Below, one piece after another: positions 25,179 through 34,034 of a stretch of DNA of 64,000 nt. The notes under the pieces were generated by a model. That model searched no databases. It saw nothing but the letters and a program-made list of their open reading frames with translations, and was not told the DNA's origin. This DNA comes from a halophilic archaeon (lineage in GTDB: Archaea > Halobacteriota > Halobacteria > Halobacteriales > Haladaptataceae). The position numbers were made by a program, and so were the translations under genes. Location of the stretch: the NCBI GenBank assembly GCA_003298465.1, contig QNGA01000002.1:62001-126000 (forward strand), written 5' to 3'. The stretch's first letter is position 1. Each line of letters opens with the position of its first letter.

Positions 25179-26999
25179 ATGTCAGAGAAATCCAACGTAA
25201 CACGGAGACGCTTCCTGAAGGCGACCGGTGGTGCAGCGTCGGCAGTCGCGATAGCCGGCGAGAGTGTCGCACAACAGACCACCGAGCAGCAGACGACAGG
25301 TCAAGGAACGGAGCAGGACGGCGGCGGGAGCGACCGAACGCTCCAGCTCATCAACTCGACGATGACGACGCTGGACCCCATTCGGGCGACGGACACTGCG
25401 TCCGGTACGGTCATCCAGCAGCTGTTCGACTCGCTGATGAACTACCCGAACGGTGAAATCGAGGTCCAGGAGCAGTTGGCGACGGAGTTCAACGTCTCCG
25501 ACGATTTCACGACGTACACGTTCAACCTGAAGCAGGGCGCCACGTTCCACAACGGCGACGAGGTGACGGCGCAGGACTTCGTCTACTCGTGGGAACGGCT
25601 CGCCGCCTCTGAGAACTCTCGACGCGCGTCGTTCATCCTCGATTCCATCGGCGTGGCACACGAGACGACGAACGACGGCAGTTACGAGCCGGGAACGCTG
25701 GCTGTCGAAGCCCAGGACGACTACACCCTCCAAATGGAACTCCAAGAGCCGTTCCACGCCACGCTCGAGATGCTGGCGTACACCTCGTTCGCAGCACTGC
25801 CGGAGGGCATCGTCGGCGACATCCAGGGGTACGACGGCGAGATGGAGCACAGCCAGTTCGCCACGAGCAATCCCATCGGGGCCGGCCCGTTCCAGTTCGA
25901 CCGCTGGCAGAGCAACCAGGAGGCGGCCGTCACGCGGTACGACGACTACCACGGGGAGACTGCACAGATCGGCGGCGTCCGCTGGGCCATCATCGAGGAC
26001 GACCAGGCGGCGTTCACGTACACGATGAATAGGAACGCCGACCTCGTGACCAACGAGCAAATTCCGACGGCCCAGTTCGACCCGAGCAAGGTGAACGTCG
26101 AGAACACCGACGACCTCGGCCGCAAGAGCGGGACGTACGGTCCGGTCCAGAACGGCGAGACGATGACCTACCTCGGCGTGCCGACCATCAACTCCTTCTA
26201 CATCGGGTTCAACACGGACGCCATCGAGAAACCCGCCCGGCAGGCGGTCGCGTACGCGCTGAACCAGCAGGTCGCCGTCGAACAGGTGTTCAAGGGGCGC
26301 GGCCAGGGGTCGTACCACTTCACGCCGCCGCGCATCTACCCCGGCGGGCCGCAGCAGTACACCCAGCACGCCCGACAGAACTACCCGTACGGGTACAACG
26401 AGTCGCAACTCGGCCGTGCGAGACAGGTGATGGAGGAGGCCGGCTACGGTCCGAACAACCAGTATCAGTTCACGCTGACGACCTACCAGTCGACCACGTG
26501 GCAGTCCATCGCCAAGATAATCCGCGACCAGCTGTCGAGCGCCCACATCAACGTGCAACTGCAGCAGTCGCCGTTCGCCACGCTCATCCAGCGCGGCCGG
26601 CAGGGCAACCTCGGCGCGTACACGCTCGGCTGGATTATGGACTGGCCCGCGCCGGACAACTTCCTCAACCTGCTGTACCCGCCGGCGACGGACACGTCCC
26701 AGTCCGCACCGCTCTCGTACACCAACTGGTCGGACACCCAGGCGGCCCAGCAGGCCACCCAGGCGTGGGAGAAGATTCAGGACAACACCGCGCCGAGCGA
26801 CCAGGCGACGCAGGCGCGCAACGAGGCGTACGTCACGATGGAGGAAGCCAACTGGGAGGACGTGGTGTTCCTGCCGGTGTACCACCGGACCGACGAGCGG
26901 TTCGGCTACCAGTGGGTCGACGTGCCGAAGTTCGGTGCGGCAGGCACGAGTCGACAGATGTACAACACGACGACCATCAGTCAGCGGAACTCGAACTAG
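25179..26999 (+). CDS. Peptide/nickel-type (family 5) ABC substrate-binding protein
   Basis: 606 residues. A Tat motif (TRRRFLKATGG) is followed by a Gln/Thr-rich linker, then LQLINSTMTTLDPIRATDTASG and FNVSDDFTTYTFNLKQGATFHNGDEVTAQDFVYSWERL in fragments typical of the DppA/OppA fold. No permease or ATPase gene is adjacent, so it is either an orphan receptor or uses components encoded elsewhere. The ATG at 25179 puts the Tat motif near the start. Its TAG overlaps the convergent HxlR gene's stop. Confidence 0.88.
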   Translation: MSEKSNVTRRRFLKATGGAASAVAIAGESVAQQTTEQQTTGQGTEQDGGGSDRTLQLINSTMTTLDPIRATDTASGTVIQQLFDSLMNYPNGEIEVQEQLATEFNVSDDFTTYTFNLKQGATFHNGDEVTAQDFVYSWERLAASENSRRASFILDSIGVAHETTNDGSYEPGTLAVEAQDDYTLQMELQEPFHATLEMLAYTSFAALPEGIVGDIQGYDGEMEHSQFATSNPIGAGPFQFDRWQSNQEAAVTRYDDYHGETAQIGGVRWAIIEDDQAAFTYTMNRNADLVTNEQIPTAQFDPSKVNVENTDDLGRKSGTYGPVQNGETMTYLGVPTINSFYIGFNTDAIEKPARQAVAYALNQQVAVEQVFKGRGQGSYHFTPPRIYPGGPQQYTQHARQNYPYGYNESQLGRARQVMEEAGYGPNNQYQFTLTTYQSTTWQSIAKIIRDQLSSAHINVQLQQSPFATLIQRGRQGNLGAYTLGWIMDWPAPDNFLNLLYPPATDTSQSAPLSYTNWSDTQAAQQATQAWEKIQDNTAPSDQATQARNEAYVTMEEANWEDVVFLPVYHRTDERFGYQWVDVPKFGAAGTSRQMYNTTTISQRNSN

Positions 27000-27319
27000 T
27001 CGAGCCACTCCGCCGCCCACTCCTCCATCGCGTCGAAGACCGGACAGAGCGACCGGCCCTTCTCGGTGAGACTGTAGTAGGTCGCTATCGGCGCGTCGGC
27101 CTCCGTGCGTCGCGAGACGAACCCCGCCTCCTGGAGGTCGTCGAGCACGCGCGACAGCGTGCGCGAACTCGCCCCCGTCGAGCGTTTGAGTTCGTTGAAC
27201 CGCTTCTCCTCGCCGTGGAGGTCGTAGAGGACGACCAACCGCCACCGCGAGCCGATCTGTTCGAACGATTCGACGACGGGGCGGACGCCCTCCTCTTCCG
27301 CGACGGTTTCTGACGACAT
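26996..27319 (-). CDS. HxlR-family winged-helix regulator
   Basis: 107 residues. IGSRWRLVVLYDLHGEEKRFNELKR, the HTH SSRTLSRVLDDLQEAGFVSR and the wing ending YYSLTEKGRSLCPVFDAMEEWA are the standard HxlR layout. HxlR members respond to aldehydes, redox or other effectors; here there is one Cys (in the SLCPV segment), so Cys-based sensing is possible but unproven. The ATG at 27319 is used. The MmgE/PrpD gene begins 187 bases away in the opposite direction and may be its target. Confidence 0.88.
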   Translation of the reverse strand: MSSETVAEEEGVRPVVESFEQIGSRWRLVVLYDLHGEEKRFNELKRSTGASSRTLSRVLDDLQEAGFVSRRTEADAPIATYYSLTEKGRSLCPVFDAMEEWAAEWLD

Positions 27320-27506
27320 CGTGGTGTCCGGTGACGGTTTTCTCGTCCAACGCGTAAACCGGTTCGGGCTCGAAGCAGGTAACACCGTGATACCTGCCGT
27401 CCTCCGACCGGCGGCGAGACTCAGCCGCGTCGGGGGCGAAATCAACGCCGTCAGCGCCCGAACCGCAGACGTACACTTTTGCTCGTCCCCGTCGCAGACG
27501 GTCTAC

Positions 27507-28856
27507 ATGACGACGACCGCCGAACTGGCAGACTTCGTCAGGGGGACCGACTTCGACGACCTCTCGGAGGACACCGTCGACGAACTGAAAAAGCGCGTGC
27601 TCGATTCGGTGGGCATCGCGGTCGGTGCGATGGGTGCGGAACCGGTCGAGCAGGTCCGGACGACGGTCGAGGAGCTGAACGCCGACGGCGACTGCCGGCT
27701 CTGGGGCGGCGGGACCGCATCGCCGCCGGACGCGACGATGCTGAACACCGCGCAGGTGCGCTATCTCGACTACATGGACTCGTTTCTCGCACCCGGGGAG
27801 ACGCCGCACCCGAGCGACAACGTCGCCGCCGCGGTCGCGTGCGGCGAGTACGCCGACCGCTCGGGCGCGGAACTGTTGGCCGGCCTGGCGGTCGCCTACG
27901 AGGTCCAGGGCGAACTCGCCTGGAACGCGCCGGTGCGCGACAGGGGGTTCGACCACGTGACACACACCGTCATTTCCGCTGCCACCGGCGCGGCCAAACT
28001 GCTGGACCTGGACCGCGAGGCGACCCGCTCGGCGGTCGGCATCGCCGGCACTGCGCACAACGCGCTCCGGGTCACCCGCACCGAAGGCATCTCTGAGTGG
28101 AAGGGCATCGCGTCGGCGAACGCGGCGCGAAACGCCGTCTACTCGGCGATGCTGGCGAAAAACGGGATGGAGGGTCCCACGAACCTCTTCGAGGGCGGGA
28201 AGGGCTGGAACCAGGTGGTCGCGGGCGCCGACTTCGAGGTCGACCTCTCGCCGGGCGAGCGCGTCCACGACGTGATGACGAAGCGGTACGTCGCGGAGAC
28301 GTACGCCCAGTCCGCCGTCGAGGGCATCATCGAACTCGCGGAGCGCGAGGAGATAGACCCCGGCGAGGTCGAGCGCGTTCACCTCGACACGTTCGCCGGC
28401 GCGAAACTCATCATCGGCGGCGGCGAGGGGTCGCGCTACGAGGTCGAGACGAAGGCGCAGGCCGACCACTCGCTGCCCTACATGCTCGCCGCCGCGCTCG
28501 TCGACCGCGAGATGACGAACGCCCAGTACGACCCAGAGCGCATCCGGCGCGACGACGTGCAGGAACTGCTTCGCACCGTCGAGGTCGAGGAGGACCCCGC
28601 GCTCACCGAGCGCTTCGAGCACGGCGAGATGCCCGCGGTCGTCACCGTCGAACTGGCCGACGGGACCGTCTACACCGTCGAGAAGGACGAGTTCCGGGGC
28701 CACCCCAACGCCTCGATGACGTGGGAGCAGGTCGAGGCGAAGTTCGACGGGATGGCGAGCGAGCGCTACGACGAGGACCACCGCGAGGAGATCGTCGAGA
28801 CGGTGCTGCAACTCGAAGAACGCGACGTCTCGGACCTCGTGGCGCTGCTGGAGTGA
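27507..28856 (+). CDS. MmgE/PrpD family protein
   Basis: 449 residues, the family's normal length. ELADFVRGTDFDDLSEDTVDELKKRVLDSVGIAVGAMG, MLNTAQVRYLDYMDSFLAPGETPHPSDNVAAAVA and AQADHSLPYMLAAALVD are characteristic segments. Family members include 2-methylcitrate dehydratase and related lyases or isomerases. No methylcitrate synthase or lyase is nearby, so the substrate is open. The ATG at 27507 is chosen from family alignment. Confidence 0.9.
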   Translation: MTTTAELADFVRGTDFDDLSEDTVDELKKRVLDSVGIAVGAMGAEPVEQVRTTVEELNADGDCRLWGGGTASPPDATMLNTAQVRYLDYMDSFLAPGETPHPSDNVAAAVACGEYADRSGAELLAGLAVAYEVQGELAWNAPVRDRGFDHVTHTVISAATGAAKLLDLDREATRSAVGIAGTAHNALRVTRTEGISEWKGIASANAARNAVYSAMLAKNGMEGPTNLFEGGKGWNQVVAGADFEVDLSPGERVHDVMTKRYVAETYAQSAVEGIIELAEREEIDPGEVERVHLDTFAGAKLIIGGGEGSRYEVETKAQADHSLPYMLAAALVDREMTNAQYDPERIRRDDVQELLRTVEVEEDPALTERFEHGEMPAVVTVELADGTVYTVEKDEFRGHPNASMTWEQVEAKFDGMASERYDEDHREEIVETVLQLEERDVSDLVALLE

Positions 28857-28952
28857 GTCTCGTCCCCGTTCCTGGGACGCTACGGGCGTACCCGTCGCTG
28901 CCCTGGCGAACTACTGCTCGAAAAATGAAACTCGGTCGGGAATTCGGCTAAT

Positions 28953-29315
28953 TTACGACTCGGACTCCTGCTCCTGGTCGATCTCCTGACCAGTGTTCTC
29001 TTGCTCGACCTGAGCGACCTGCGCGTTGGAGTTCGACTGGAAACTCGACTGCGTGACCGACGCAGTGTCGTCGCCGGAGCCGCTACGGTAGTTCACCGCG
29101 GCAGCATTCTGTTCGTTGTAGTTGCTCTGGCGCACGTTCTGCCGCTGGTCGACGTCCGCGTAGTTCGTCTGGGTTATGTCGCGCGCGTCGTTGCTCGCCC
29201 ACTGGGACTGCTTGGTCTTGTCGCCGTCCCTGTGATCGGCAACTGCACCGCCGACGAACATCGTACTAACGACGGTCAGCGCTACCAGCATCGTAAGTGT
29301 CTTTTTCACGTTCAT
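28953..29315 (-). CDS. Secreted Asn/Gln-rich curlin-like protein
   Basis: 120 residues. A clear signal peptide (KKTLTMLVALTVVSTMFVGGAVA) is followed by a mature part dominated by Asn, Gln, Ser, Ala and Val in short repeating phrases: DITQTNYADVDQ, NVRQSNYNEQNAAAV, SVTQSSFQSNSNAQVAQV. These approximate the N-x-A-x-V-x-Q spacing of curli subunits but lack the central Gly. It ends in an acidic Glu/Gln tail. The pattern suggests an extracellular beta-solenoid or amyloid-like fibre component. No curli export genes lie nearby. A TATA-like cttaatg lies about 110-120 bases upstream. Confidence 0.75.
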   Translation of the reverse strand: MNVKKTLTMLVALTVVSTMFVGGAVADHRDGDKTKQSQWASNDARDITQTNYADVDQRQNVRQSNYNEQNAAAVNYRSGSGDDTASVTQSSFQSNSNAQVAQVEQENTGQEIDQEQESES

Positions 29316-29975
29316 AGGTCTCACTGGGCGGTACTGTTCGGCGACGACAGTCCACACGTGCGTGGACCGCGGCACGTGCAGGTCGGCACTGTCTCGCCCG
29401 GACCACCCAAGAGTTGCAGACGACAGATTCGCACATTAAGCCGTCAGACCGTTGTTTCTGTTCAATCGTTCAGCTCGACCGCGTTTTACCTCGTTCATAA
29501 TTTTATGGAAAATAACTTGCGACGGACGTTACGATATCGCGGTTACTTCCGGGTGACGGATTTTTCGCGCGAACATCCCGTTTTCCGCCTCGAACGCCCG
29601 GTTCTGCGCCGGTCTCGTATCTCAGATGCCGTAGGGAAACTGTGCGTGCGTGTGCCATAGTTTCCGGTCGTTCACCCCCGCCAGCCGGCGTTAAGCCCCC
29701 GGGGCGGACAAAATACGGCGACCGACGTTCGAAACCATCGAGTTCTTCGTCGAACTGTAGCGACGGGCATATTATCCTTCCCGGAGGGTTATCCGCAGAT
29801 GAGACGGACGTAACGCTGGTTTCAGCGGCGCTACCGGAAAATAACAAAGTATCGCAGCGTCGACGCTCTGGCGGGAGAAACCAATGACAGTCGCCGATAG
29901 CGCACACGCTTCCCGCTGGATTCCCGTGGGGAGCACCGACGCGAACGGTCGCCGTCGCACGCCAGAGGTGGCGCG
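29316..29975 (+). other. 660-base intergenic region
   Basis: No gene I can support. It is AT-richer in patches (cataattttatggaaaataac near 29496, gaaaataacaaagtatcg near 29837) and carries the curlin-like gene's upstream region, including the near-palindrome ccacacgtgcgtgg at about 29352-29365. The right-hand AT patch may be the promoter of the small exported protein at 29976. Confidence 0.4.
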
Positions 29976-30221
29976 ATGAGAGAGACGAGCGGGGCCGACG
30001 CCCTGCTGACCGTGGTACTGATCGGCGGCGTCCTCGTCGGCCTGACCGGGGTCGGTGCGGGAACCGCGAGCGACGTCGTCTCCGACGACGCGCCCGTGAC
30101 ATACGCCGGACCGGCGCAGTCCCCGCCTCACGACGAGTGCGTCGAGCGGGGCGGGAAGGACTGCCGGCCGAGCTGGTTCCAGCCGGTCGACCGCGTCGGT
30201 GAACCGCCGTGGATACTGTAA
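29976..30221 (+). CDS. Small exported protein, unknown function
   Basis: 81 residues. An N-terminal hydrophobic helix (ALLTVVLIGGVLVGLTGVGAG) looks like a signal peptide or anchor; the remainder has two cysteines (DECVERGGKDCRPSWF) and ends PPWIL. Followed after about 150 bases by another small exported protein on the same strand. I do not recognise the family. Confidence 0.55.
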   Translation: MRETSGADALLTVVLIGGVLVGLTGVGAGTASDVVSDDAPVTYAGPAQSPPHDECVERGGKDCRPSWFQPVDRVGEPPWIL

Positions 30222-30369
30222 CCGCGCACGCGTACGGAACGTCGCGGGTCCCTCCGGGGAGGGTGGGGCTCGACGACGCCGGGGACCGTTCCCTCGTCGA
30301 GCGTCGCGGCCGCTCGAAACGGGTCCCCCCGTTCGCGGCCCCGCCGCGGCGACCGGACGGTGTTGGCCC

Positions 30370-30636
30370 GTGAATCGATACCGCCTGCTGGCGCTTCTCG
30401 TCGCTCTCCTCGTCGGTCTCGTGGTCGGCACCCAGTTCGCTGCCCCGTCGACCGCGGGACCGTTCGACTGTGCCTCCGACGACGGGGCGTCCGACCTCTC
30501 GTGGCACCTCCACCGCTACGGCGGGGGCTGTGGACCCGTCGACGTCGGGCGCGTCCTCCCGTCCTCGTCGCGGGACGCGGTCGACCGCGACGGCGAACCG
30601 CCGCGGTCGGCGAACGAACCGGCGATCCGTCGCTGA
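30370..30636 (+). CDS. Small exported protein, unknown function
   Basis: 88 residues from a GTG start. A hydrophobic N-terminus (YRLLALLVALLVGLVVGTQFAA) is followed by a hydrophilic part with two cysteines (FDCASDDG and GGGCGPVDVG) and a charged end. It is not obviously related in sequence to its upstream neighbour but shares the layout of signal helix plus two Cys. The upstream extension of the frame is Arg-rich and not credible. Confidence 0.5.
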   Translation: MNRYRLLALLVALLVGLVVGTQFAAPSTAGPFDCASDDGASDLSWHLHRYGGGCGPVDVGRVLPSSSRDAVDRDGEPPRSANEPAIRR

Positions 30637-31118
30637 CGGAGGACTCGCGGCCCGGTACGGCGCTCGTGTTCCTTCGAAGACAGTATCGCGGAGCGTAGCG
30701 TGAACGTACGCCTTCGAGAGTCGCTGTTCAACTGTCGAACGCACGTAGTGAGTCGGACGGAACGTCGCGAGGGGGGAAGGACGGGGGCCGACTGCGCCGA
30801 TTTTCGCCGATGAAGATGGCCCGCACTGACTCTCCAGTGGTCGGAGGACGTATCGTCGAACTGGTCGTTAGCCCCTCCCCCGTCGAGACTGTAGCTCCGT
30901 TCCGAGCGCGTTCAAACTATCAATAACGGAGGTAAACGCCGGGTTCGAGCCGTGCCAGGCCAGCACCGGAACCACGAACGAGGGTCGAGACGGAGACCAG
31001 CCACAGCCCGATGGAATCGTGCGCGAACTGCGCGCGCCGCGGGCACTGCTGCTCGTCACGTCGAACAGGGGTGGCGACGGGCGGCGGCGAGGACGAGCGT
31101 CGGAAAGCGAGTCGTGAG
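30637..31118 (+). other. 480-base intergenic region downstream of ptfB
   Basis: No supported gene. In Haloferax volcanii the equivalent place next to the fructose PTS genes is occupied by a fructose-bisphosphate aldolase gene; I see no trace of one here. Confidence 0.4.
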
Positions 31119-31577
31119 CTACCCGCTCAGGAACTTCTTCAGTCGGACGAGGATGCTCTTCTCCCGGTCGCCGCCGCGGCGTTCGCGGCCGTCCTCGCTC
31201 CCGCCGCCCGCGTCGCTCGAACCCTCGGCGTCGTCCGCGCCGGCGCGGACGGGGTCGTCGACGCCCTCGCTCGATTTGGCCGCCTCGACGGCGCCCTCGA
31301 CGAGGTCCGGGGCGTCGTTGACCGCCTCGGCGACGGGGACCTTCACGAGCGGGAGGTCGGCGAACCGGGATTCGTCGACCGCCGTGTCCGCGGCGATTAT
31401 CGCCGCCTCCGCGGCGGCGACGTCGTCGCTGCCGAGTTCGTTCTCGGTCCCCATCGACCCCTGGACCTCGACCTCGATGTCGTGGCCGGCGTCCTCGGCG
31501 GCGTTCTCCAGGTTCTCGGCGGCCATCTGGCTGTGTGCGATTCCCGTCGGACAGGCTGTGACTGCGACGATTTTCAT
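31119..31577 (-). CDS. ptfB: Fructose PTS EIIB component
   Basis: 152 residues. MKIVAVTACPTGIAHSQMAA at the start holds the phosphorylated Cys9 of fructose-type EIIB. The EIIB fold ends near residue 105; a long acidic Gly/Ser tail and a basic amphipathic end (KSILVRLKKFLSG) follow. It passes phosphate from EIIA to fructose at the EIIC membrane component. It is the last gene of the cluster and overlaps ptsI by four bases. Confidence 0.92.
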   Translation of the reverse strand: MKIVAVTACPTGIAHSQMAAENLENAAEDAGHDIEVEVQGSMGTENELGSDDVAAAEAAIIAADTAVDESRFADLPLVKVPVAEAVNDAPDLVEGAVEAAKSSEGVDDPVRAGADDAEGSSDAGGGSEDGRERRGGDREKSILVRLKKFLSG

Positions 31578-33274
31578 TGTTCTACGAGTTCGGTTACTTC
31601 CCTTCGCGTTTCGGCCGAACGCGCTCGTTCGGCGAGCGTTTCCGCGTCTCCGTAGGTCGTCTCGGCGACGCGCTCTTTGACCGCGGGCACGGTGACCGCG
31701 CTGGCGCTGAGTTCGTCCAGGCCGAGGCCGACGAGCAACTCGGCGTTCTCGGGAACGCCGGCCATCTCGCCGCACATCCCGACCCAGGCGTCGGCGTCGC
31801 GCGCGGCCTCGACCGTGCGCGCTATCGCCCGGAGCACGGCGGGGTAGCGGGGGTCGTGAAGGTCGGCGACGTGGTCGTCGTCGCGCGCTGCGGCCTGGAC
31901 GTACTGCGCGAGGTCGTTCGTCCCGACGCTGAGGAAGTCGACGCGCTCGGCGAGTTCCGCGGCGTTCATCACCGCCGCCGGCGTCTCGACCATCACGCCC
32001 AGTTCGGGGACGGCGTGTTCGACTCCCTCGTCGTCGAGGGCCGCCGCGACCGAATCGACGGCGTCGAGCGCCGCCGTCAGCTCCTCGACGGTCGCGACGA
32101 GCGGGAACATAACGGCGAGCGCGTCGCCGTGTTCCGTGGCGGCCGCGCGCAACAGCGCCCGCAACTGCGTCTCGAACAGGTCGCGGGCGGACCCGAGCGC
32201 GAGTCGGACGCCGCGCACGCCGAGGAACGGATTGTCGCCCTCGGGCACGTCGAGGTACGGAACGGGCTTGTCGCCGCCGACGTCGAACGTCCGGACGACC
32301 ACCCGCCCGCCCTCGAACGCGTCGAGCGCGTCGACGAACGCCTCGTACTGCTCCTCCTCGGTCGGCGGTTCGTCGCGGTCGAGGAAGAGGAACTCCGTGC
32401 GGTAGAGGCCGACGCCGTCTGCCCCCCGTTCGACGGCGACGGCGAGTTCGTCCGGGCCGCCGACGTTGGCAGCGACCTCCACCGCCCGGCCGTCGGTCGT
32501 CGTCACCGGCCCGCGGCGAACGTCGGGGGCGTCGCCGCGCTCGGCGGCGGCCACGCGCTCCGCGTCTGGGTCGAGGACGAGTTCACCGTCCTCGCCGTCG
32601 ACGAGCACCCGGTCGCCGTCCTCGACGGCTGCCAGGGCGTCGCCGACGCCGACGACGGCGGGGATGGCCAGCGAGCGCGCGATGATGGCCGCGTGGGAGG
32701 TTCGACCCCCCTCCGCGGTGGCGATGCCGGCGACGTCGTCGGGGTCGAGTCGCGCCGTGTCGCTCGGCGTCAGTCGCTCGGCGACGACGACGCTCCCCGG
32801 GTCGAGGTCGGCCAGGCCGGTCCGTTCGGTCCCGAGCAGTTCGCGCAGGAGGCGGTCGCGCACGTCCCGCAGGTCGTCGGCGCGCTCGCCCATCCGCCCG
32901 TCCATCCCCTCGAACTGCTCTATCGGGTCCTCGAAGGCGCTCCGGACCGCGCGCTCGGCGCTGCGTCCGTCCTCGATGGCTCCTTCGACGGCGTCGGTGA
33001 TCTGGGGGTCTTCGAGGAACTTGACGTGCGCGTCGAACACGGCGGCTTCCTGCTCGCCGACGTCCGCCGCGGTGCGCTCGCGCTCCCGTTCGAGGTCGGC
33101 CTTCGCGGCCTCGACGGCGGCCTCGTAGCGGTCGCGCTCCGTCTCCGGGTCGACGTCGGCGCTCGTCGCCCCGTCGAGGTCGAGGGCGTCGTCGGGCGCG
33201 TACCGGACGGCGGTGCCGACGCCGCTGCGCGGGGTAGCGCCGACGCCGGCGAGCGACGTTCGCTCCTCGTTCAT
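31574..33274 (-). CDS. ptsI: PTS enzyme I (phosphoenolpyruvate-protein phosphotransferase)
   Basis: 566 residues. The N-terminal phosphohistidine domain has GGRTSHAAIIARS with active His194, and the C-terminal PEP-binding barrel has TEFLFLDRDEPPTEEEQ, VRTFDVGGDKP and CGEMAGVPENA. It takes phosphate from PEP and gives it to HPr. The ATG at 33274 overlaps the HPr stop (ATGA). The order matches the Haloferax volcanii fructose PTS locus. Confidence 0.95.
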   Translation of the reverse strand: MNEERTSLAGVGATPRSGVGTAVRYAPDDALDLDGATSADVDPETERDRYEAAVEAAKADLERERERTAADVGEQEAAVFDAHVKFLEDPQITDAVEGAIEDGRSAERAVRSAFEDPIEQFEGMDGRMGERADDLRDVRDRLLRELLGTERTGLADLDPGSVVVAERLTPSDTARLDPDDVAGIATAEGGRTSHAAIIARSLAIPAVVGVGDALAAVEDGDRVLVDGEDGELVLDPDAERVAAAERGDAPDVRRGPVTTTDGRAVEVAANVGGPDELAVAVERGADGVGLYRTEFLFLDRDEPPTEEEQYEAFVDALDAFEGGRVVVRTFDVGGDKPVPYLDVPEGDNPFLGVRGVRLALGSARDLFETQLRALLRAAATEHGDALAVMFPLVATVEELTAALDAVDSVAAALDDEGVEHAVPELGVMVETPAAVMNAAELAERVDFLSVGTNDLAQYVQAAARDDDHVADLHDPRYPAVLRAIARTVEAARDADAWVGMCGEMAGVPENAELLVGLGLDELSASAVTVPAVKERVAETTYGDAETLAERARSAETRREVTELVEQ

Positions 33275-33540
33275 CACTCGTCCTCCGGCGTCGAGAGGAC
33301 GGTTTCCAGTTCGGCGAGCGCGGCCTCGGCGTCGTCGCCCTCGGCGTCGAGGACGACGTCGTCGCCGTGTTCGACGCCGAGGGCGGTGACGGCGAGCATG
33401 CTCTCGGCGTTCACGGGGTCGCCGTCCACCGGGGCGACGGTCACGTCGGCGTCGTACTCGCCGACCGCCTCGACGAACTCCGACGCCGGGCGGGCGTGCA
33501 GTCCCGCCTCGGGGACGACGGTGACGGTCCGCGTGGGCAT
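33274..33540 (-). CDS. ptsH: PTS phosphocarrier HPr
   Basis: 88 residues. PEAGLHARPASEFVEAV carries the phosphorylated His15, and VNAESMLAVTALGVEHGDDV is the second conserved region. The longer upstream frame runs antisense-like through ptfA and is rejected. It ends in an acidic tail. It relays phosphate from enzyme I to EIIA. Confidence 0.95.
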   Translation of the reverse strand: MPTRTVTVVPEAGLHARPASEFVEAVGEYDADVTVAPVDGDPVNAESMLAVTALGVEHGDDVVLDAEGDDAEAALAELETVLSTPEDE

Positions 33541-34013
33541 CAGGCCTCCTCCGTGAGTTCGTTCCGGAGTGCGTCCCGGACCGCTTCGGCGGAGGACGCC
33601 GCCCGGAGCCTCTCTCGCAAGTCGTCGTGCATCAGCGCCCGGGAGAGCGAACTGAGCACTTCGAGGTGGTCGTCGTCGGCGTCCTCGGGCACGAGTATCA
33701 TGAACAGGAGCGTCGCGGGTTCGCCGTCCATCGCGTCGAAGTCGACGCCCTCTGACGACCGGGTGAACGCCAGCGACGGCCGTTCCGCGGCCTCCGTCTT
33801 GGCGTGCGGGATGCCGATGCCGTGACCGACGCCCGTCGTCGCCTCCTCCTCGCGGGCGAGGAGGTCGTCGAGCGCCTGCTCGCGGTCGGTCACCCGTCCG
33901 GCGTCGACCAGCACGTCCAGCAGGTGTTCGATGGCTCGTTCCTTCTCGGTCGGCGGTTCCGTCAGTTCGACGTGCTCCGGCGGGAGCAGTTCGTCGAGGT
34001 CGTGTTCGTGCAT
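33540..34013 (-). CDS. ptfA: Fructose PTS EIIA component
   Basis: 157 residues. GHGIGIPHAKT has the phosphorylated His70 of the fructose/mannitol EIIA family, with FMILVPEDADDDHLEVLSSLSR as the second conserved block. It shares one base with the HPr start, so translation is coupled. It receives phosphate from HPr and passes it to EIIB. Confidence 0.95.
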   Translation of the reverse strand: MHEHDLDELLPPEHVELTEPPTEKERAIEHLLDVLVDAGRVTDREQALDDLLAREEEATTGVGHGIGIPHAKTEAAERPSLAFTRSSEGVDFDAMDGEPATLLFMILVPEDADDDHLEVLSSLSRALMHDDLRERLRAASSAEAVRDALRNELTEEA

Positions 34014-34034
34014 GGTGTCGTGGAAACTTTCGAG

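Noticed and set aside
25182..28811. A 1209-codon minus-strand open frame
   Set aside because: It is antisense to a binding protein, crosses an HxlR gene and an MmgE/PrpD gene, and its sequence is low-complexity Arg/Val/Leu/Asp with no motif.
29642..29887. 81-codon plus-strand frame in the long intergenic region
   Set aside because: Composition is Ser/Pro/Arg-rich and includes a run of serines; no motif or ribosome site supports it.
31577..33556. A 659-codon plus-strand open frame over the PTS genes
   Set aside because: It is antisense to ptsI and ptsH, which have intact active-site His residues and conserved order.
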